Below, piece by piece: positions 12,906-16,430 of a DNA stretch of 16,430 nt. The translations under genes and the position numbers were made by a program. How positions within the stretch are numbered: position 1 is the stretch's first letter; every line of letters starts with the position of its first letter. The stretch covers positions 1-16,430 of the forward strand of contig JAZOAI010000024.1 in assembly GCA_045595365.1 (NCBI GenBank). Reading direction: 5' to 3'. The notes below the pieces were generated by a model. That model saw only the letters and a program-made list of their open reading frames with translations, searched no databases and had not been told where the DNA came from. Source of the DNA: SIG480 sp045595365 (GTDB lineage: Bacteria; Bacillota; Clostridia; Oscillospirales; JAAYXM01).

Positions 12906-15137
12906 ATGAAGATAGTACATATCATCGGCGGAGGAGACGTCGGCGGGGCAAAGACCCATGTTCTTTCTCTCGTCTCGAAGCTTTCAGAGGATAATGACGT
13001 TGTTCTCGTAAGCCTTCGGGAGGGAGAATTTTCTGAGGATGCCCGCGCGCTCGGGATTGACACGCGCGTTATCAAAAACAGAAATCCCTTAAAAGATATT
13101 TCCGATTTGAAAAAGCTTATTGCCACGGAGAAATTTGATGTTGTTCATTGCCACGGTGCAAAGGCAAATGTTATTGCGGCGGCGATAAAACGGAGCATAA
13201 AGGCCCCTGTTATTACAACGGTCCACAGTGACTACAGGCTTGACTATATGGGCAGCATCTTAAAGCGTTTGACAAACGGGCTTTTAAACACTGTTGCGCT
13301 TCGTTTCCTCGATGCATATATAGGGGTTACAAACGCGTTTGCAGACCTTCTCACGGAAAGAGGGTTTGACCCATATAAGCTTTTTACCTTACACAATGGA
13401 ATTGATTTTACGGACCTCAAGCCGAAGGAAACGCGACAGGTGTATCTAAAAAAGCTCGGCATCACCTGCTCCGAGCCGGTTGTCTGCGGAATTGCGGCGA
13501 GGTTTCATCCGGTAAAGGATATAGGAACGGCCATTCGCGCCATTGCAAAGATTGCAAAGGACTGCCCGGAGCTTTATCTCGTTCTCGGTGGTGATGGAGA
13601 GGAGAAAGACTATCTCCGCTCACTTTCAAAAGAGCTTGGAATAGCTGACCGCGTTATCTTTGCAGGCTGGATAGACGATATGGATTCCTTCCTCAATTCT
13701 GTCGATATAAGCGTTGTCTCTTCTGTCAGCGAAGGTTTTCCCTACAGCGTTTTGGAGTCAATCCGCGCAAAATGCACGATGGTGTCAACAAAGGTAGGCG
13801 CCTTGCCTGAGGTCATCAATGACGGGGAAAACGGGTTTTTGTTTGACGTTGGAGATGTAGACGCACTTTCAAAACATATAAAATATCTCTATGAAAACCC
13901 CGGTGCGCGAGCAGAAATGGCACAAAAGCTTCTTGATAAGGCGCGCGTAAAATACTCATTCGACGCTATGGTCAGGAAACAGCTTTCGATTTATGAAGCT
14001 GTTCTTTCAAAAAGAAACGAAACCGAGAAGCGGAGAGTTGTCGTCTGCGGGTCATACGGACGCGGAAATGCCGGAGATGATGCGATTTTAAAGGCAGTTA
14101 TTCGCGGAATATACGAGGCCGAGAAAAATGCAGAGATATGCGTTATGTCAAAAAATCCGAAGCAGACCCGCCTTCATTATAAGGTGAGGTCGATATACAC
14201 CTTCAACGTATTCAAAATGCTTTTTGAAATGAAAAGGTCGACGCTGTATATAAACGGTGGCGGTAGCCTCATTCAGGACTCAACCTCAAGCCGCTCGCTA
14301 TATTTCTACCTATTCACCTTGAAAGCGGCAAAGCTCTGCGCCTGTCGCGTTATGATGTACGGCTGCGGGATAGGCCCCGTCAGCAGGAAAAACAACAGGC
14401 GCCTTGCGGCAAGAGTGATAGAAAGATGCGTTGACTGCATAACTCTTCGCGACCCGGATTCATATGAGGAGCTTCGGGATATGGGGGTATGTCGCCCGGA
14501 GATGTTTCTTGCGGCGGACCCGACTCTTGAGATTGCCCCGGCGCCGGAACGCGAAATCGAAAAGGTTTTTGAGAAAGAAGGCTTGTCTCTTTTTGAAAAC
14601 TATCTTTGCCTTGCGATGCGCAACTGGAAGAATATTGAGGATAAAATTCCGCATATTGTATCCTCGGCAGTATATGCGGCAAAGCAGTATGGCCTTAAAA
14701 TCGCTCTTATCCCGATGGAGCGTGCGCGTGACATCGCGATTGCAGAGCGGTTAAAAAAGGAAATAGGAGACGATGCCGTGATTATAAGGGGAGAGTATGA
14801 CGTTCATACGGTTATCGGAATTCTCTCAAAAATGCGGATTATTATGGCTATGCGCCTCCACGCACTTGTTTTCGGCGCGGGGCAGGGTGTTGCGACAATA
14901 GGAATAGCATATGACCACAAGGTTACCGGATTTATGAATTATATCGGGCGGGAAATGTGCGTGCCATACGGTGAGTGTTGCTTTGATATATTAAAAGGGT
15001 TTATCGACAGAACAATGAGCGATACCGAGTATGAGAAGAATATGCTTTCCGCCTGCAAAACAATGCGCGAAAATGAAAAAGAAAACTTGGTGCACCTTCG
15101 CAAGTTTTTGAAAAAAGAGGTAGTTGAAAATGAATAA
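12906..15137 (+). CDS. Fusion of a GT4-family glycosyltransferase and a CsaB-like polysaccharide pyruvyl transferase
   Basis: This protein (743 residues) joins two enzymes. Residues 1-~370 are a retaining GT-B glycosyltransferase of family GT4: an N-terminal GGGDVGGAKTH loop (8-17), LHNGID (162-167), GIAARFHPVKD (195-205) and the EX7E motif, Glu276 to Glu284 in EGFPYSVLE. Residues ~376-743 are a polysaccharide pyruvyl transferase domain: GSYGRGNAGDDAIL (382-395), INGGGSLIQD (449-458), GCGIGPV (486-492) and MRLHAL (649-654). CsaB-type enzymes add a pyruvate ketal from phosphoenolpyruvate to secondary cell wall polymers, which SLH-domain proteins bind. Normal CsaB is ~360 residues, so the fusion doubles the length. 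AGGAG at 12896-12900 supports the ATG at 12906; an in-frame TTG at 12879 lies before this site. The stop overlaps the next gene. Both activities are inferred from motifs. Confidence 0.9.
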   Translation: MKIVHIIGGGDVGGAKTHVLSLVSKLSEDNDVVLVSLREGEFSEDARALGIDTRVIKNRNPLKDISDLKKLIATEKFDVVHCHGAKANVIAAAIKRSIKAPVITTVHSDYRLDYMGSILKRLTNGLLNTVALRFLDAYIGVTNAFADLLTERGFDPYKLFTLHNGIDFTDLKPKETRQVYLKKLGITCSEPVVCGIAARFHPVKDIGTAIRAIAKIAKDCPELYLVLGGDGEEKDYLRSLSKELGIADRVIFAGWIDDMDSFLNSVDISVVSSVSEGFPYSVLESIRAKCTMVSTKVGALPEVINDGENGFLFDVGDVDALSKHIKYLYENPGARAEMAQKLLDKARVKYSFDAMVRKQLSIYEAVLSKRNETEKRRVVVCGSYGRGNAGDDAILKAVIRGIYEAEKNAEICVMSKNPKQTRLHYKVRSIYTFNVFKMLFEMKRSTLYINGGGSLIQDSTSSRSLYFYLFTLKAAKLCACRVMMYGCGIGPVSRKNNRRLAARVIERCVDCITLRDPDSYEELRDMGVCRPEMFLAADPTLEIAPAPEREIEKVFEKEGLSLFENYLCLAMRNWKNIEDKIPHIVSSAVYAAKQYGLKIALIPMERARDIAIAERLKKEIGDDAVIIRGEYDVHTVIGILSKMRIIMAMRLHALVFGAGQGVATIGIAYDHKVTGFMNYIGREMCVPYGECCFDILKGFIDRTMSDTEYEKNMLSACKTMRENEKENLVHLRKFLKKEVVENE

Positions 15138-16281
15138 GATAGTATGCCTTGCAACAAGCTGTTACCACCCGTTTCCGACACGGAAGCAGCACGTTATGAA
15201 CAGAATCGCATCTGATGAAATTCTCTATTTTGACCCGCCGGTTACTTACCTCGCGCCACTGAAGGACAAGACTGCATGGGAAAGGCTTTTTATGTACAGA
15301 AAGCCCGGTGAGCGTGTCAAAGACAATATCACTGTATACGCAACCCCGCCGGTGCTTCCGTTTTTTAACAAATGCAGATTTATAAATAAGCTAAACCAGA
15401 GAAAGCTTGCGCGCTTTGTTCGCAGAAAAATGAAAAAACACGGCTTTGAGAACCCTATCTTATGGTGTTATTCTCCGACCTCTGCAGACGCCGCGCCATA
15501 TATCCCGCATAACGGGTTGGTGTATGACTGTGTTGACCGCCACAGTGCGTACAAGGGATTTATAAATGAGGAGACGGTCAATGCTCTTGAGCGCGACCTC
15601 GCCGCATCTTCTGACACAGTTTTTGCAACTGCAGCCGGGCTTTATGATACGCTTGTGCAGTATAATGAGAAGACAGTTATGCTTCCAAATGGCGTAAACT
15701 TTGAGCATTTTTACAGTGCAGTCACTGAAGAATACGAAGTACCTGAAGATTTAAGAGAGATAAAACATCCCATAATAGGCTTTGTGGGTATGCTTCAGGA
15801 ATGCATTGACTATGAAAAAATCGAGGCTGTTGCAAAGGAGTGCCCCGAGTGGTCGGTCGTTCTTGTCGGAAAACCTCTTCCGGGTGTAAACCTTGATTAC
15901 CTCAAAAAATATAGTAACATTCATTTTCTCGGTATGAAGAAATACGATGAGCTTCCCGCATATTTGCAGAGCTTTGATGTGTGCTTAAATGTGTTTCGCG
16001 ACGGCGAGCTCTCACGCGATGTAAGCCCGCTTAAGTTTTACGAATATCTTGCAACGGGGAAGCCGGTCGTCAGCACTCCACAGCCTGAGCAGGTGCTTGA
16101 GTATTCTGATTCAGTGTATATAGCGGCGGGCAAAGATGAGTTTATAGAAATGTGCCGCGCAGCGATGAATGAGCCGGATGATAAAAAGACAAAGCGCAGA
16201 ATAGAGTATGCACGGGGCTGCTCGTGGGACTCAAGAGTGCGTGAGATGGAAAGAATTCTCAACGAAAATGGAGTAAAGTAA
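15130..16281 (+). CDS. GT-B glycosyltransferase, TuaH-like, for a surface polysaccharide
   Basis: This protein (383 residues) is a GT-B fold glycosyltransferase. YDCVDRHSAYKG (residues 132-143) and LPNGVNFEHF (185-194) are typical of the sub-family that includes TuaH of teichuronic acid synthesis, and SPLKFYEYLATGKPVVST (299-316), with Glu305, is the nucleotide-sugar binding region. There is no signal peptide or membrane segment, so it acts at the cytoplasmic face, adding a sugar to a lipid-linked intermediate. GAGG at 15117-15120 lies 9 bases before the ATG, which overlaps the stop of the GT4-CsaB gene by 8 bases (ATGAATAA); the two are translationally coupled and probably modify the same polymer. 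Donor and acceptor cannot be told from the sequence. Confidence 0.87.
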   Translation: MNKIVCLATSCYHPFPTRKQHVMNRIASDEILYFDPPVTYLAPLKDKTAWERLFMYRKPGERVKDNITVYATPPVLPFFNKCRFINKLNQRKLARFVRRKMKKHGFENPILWCYSPTSADAAPYIPHNGLVYDCVDRHSAYKGFINEETVNALERDLAASSDTVFATAAGLYDTLVQYNEKTVMLPNGVNFEHFYSAVTEEYEVPEDLREIKHPIIGFVGMLQECIDYEKIEAVAKECPEWSVVLVGKPLPGVNLDYLKKYSNIHFLGMKKYDELPAYLQSFDVCLNVFRDGELSRDVSPLKFYEYLATGKPVVSTPQPEQVLEYSDSVYIAAGKDEFIEMCRAAMNEPDDKKTKRRIEYARGCSWDSRVREMERILNENGVK

Positions 16282-16289
16282 AATAGCTT

Positions 16290-16325
16290 AGGGTTTGTAG
16301 CAAAAAGCATTTTGCTACAAACCCT
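16290..16325 (+). terminator. Strong hairpin after the glycosyltransferase gene
   Basis: AGGGTTTGTAGCAAAA (16290-16305) and its perfect complement (16310-16325) form a 16-bp stem with a 4-base loop, 8 bases after the stop codon. It is followed by TTGGGG rather than a T-run, so it may act as a weak terminator or as a 3' mRNA-protecting stem ahead of the next hairpin. Confidence 0.65.
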
Positions 16326-16353
16326 TTGGGGCTTTAGAAAAATAGTGCAGAAT

Positions 16354-16407
16354 AAACAAATCGAACCCGAAGTAGTACATAAGTACGTCGAGAGGTTCGA
16401 TTTGTTT
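16354..16407. terminator. Second hairpin with flanking T-tracts, probable bidirectional terminator
   Basis: AAACAAATCGAACC (16354-16367) and GGTTCGATTTGTTT (16394-16407) are perfect 14-bp arms around a 26-base loop that can pair further through CGA/TCG and GTAC/GTAC. T-rich sequence follows the stem on both strands (TTTGTTTTAT on plus, TTTGTTTATT on minus). This fits a terminator between this operon and a convergent gene beyond the window. Confidence 0.6.
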
Positions 16408-16430
16408 TATAGCATAAAGTGTAATTAAAT

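Noticed and set aside
1..16430. CRISPR arrays, insertion sequences, phage or defence genes
   Set aside because: No spaced direct repeats, transposase or integrase motifs, terminal inverted repeats or target duplications were seen anywhere; the tRNA-Pro gene shows no attached partial copy that would mark an integration site.

Overview
The window reads as chromosomal DNA of a spore-forming Firmicute of the class Clostridia, most likely a gut Oscillospiraceae/Ruminococcaceae-type bacterium. The evidence is an alpha/beta-type small acid-soluble spore protein, strong GGAGG-type ribosome binding sites, A+T-rich intergenic DNA, a GT4-CsaB fusion and a LamG-type secreted protein. No phage, transposon, CRISPR array or rRNA was seen.

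Layout. (1) 2-943: the 3' end of a large secreted or surface protein with a LamG-like fold, closed by a perfect-stem bidirectional terminator. (2) 1010-2755, minus strand: a Na+/phosphate symporter of the NptA/YjbB type with a C-terminal PhoU-like domain, under a near-consensus promoter. (3) 2963-10044: a catabolic-looking locus. A minus-strand AraC-family regulator diverges from four consecutive Gfo/Idh/MocA-family NAD(P)-dependent oxidoreductases, followed by a NagB-like sugar-phosphate deaminase and an overlapping NagA-like deacetylase. A terminator follows nagA. (4) 10165-10719: a minus-strand tRNA-Pro(CGG) with a fully consensus promoter, and a monocistronic spore protein gene with a plausible sigma-G promoter. 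(5) 10736-16281: a cell-surface polymer locus. An O-antigen ligase/polymerase-like membrane protein and a DUF4330 protein lie on the minus strand. Divergent from them are a GT4-polysaccharide pyruvyl transferase (CsaB) fusion and a second glycosyltransferase resembling TuaH. The two transcription units appear to share one symmetric -10 element. Two hairpins end the window.

How the genes may work together. The NagA/NagB pair would turn an N-acetyl-hexosamine-6-phosphate into a hexulose phosphate. The four oxidoreductases suggest that the real substrate is an unusual amino sugar or glycoside that must first be oxidised, epimerised and/or re-reduced. No transporter, kinase or glycoside hydrolase is encoded in this operon, so uptake and phosphorylation would come from elsewhere. 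Several family-typical residues are changed in the NagA- and NagB-like proteins and in the nucleotide loops of two of the oxidoreductases. This makes the locus the best candidate here for an uncharacterised pathway. The surface-polymer locus would build and decorate a pyruvylated secondary cell wall polymer, but no lipid-carrier initiating enzyme or flippase lies within the window.
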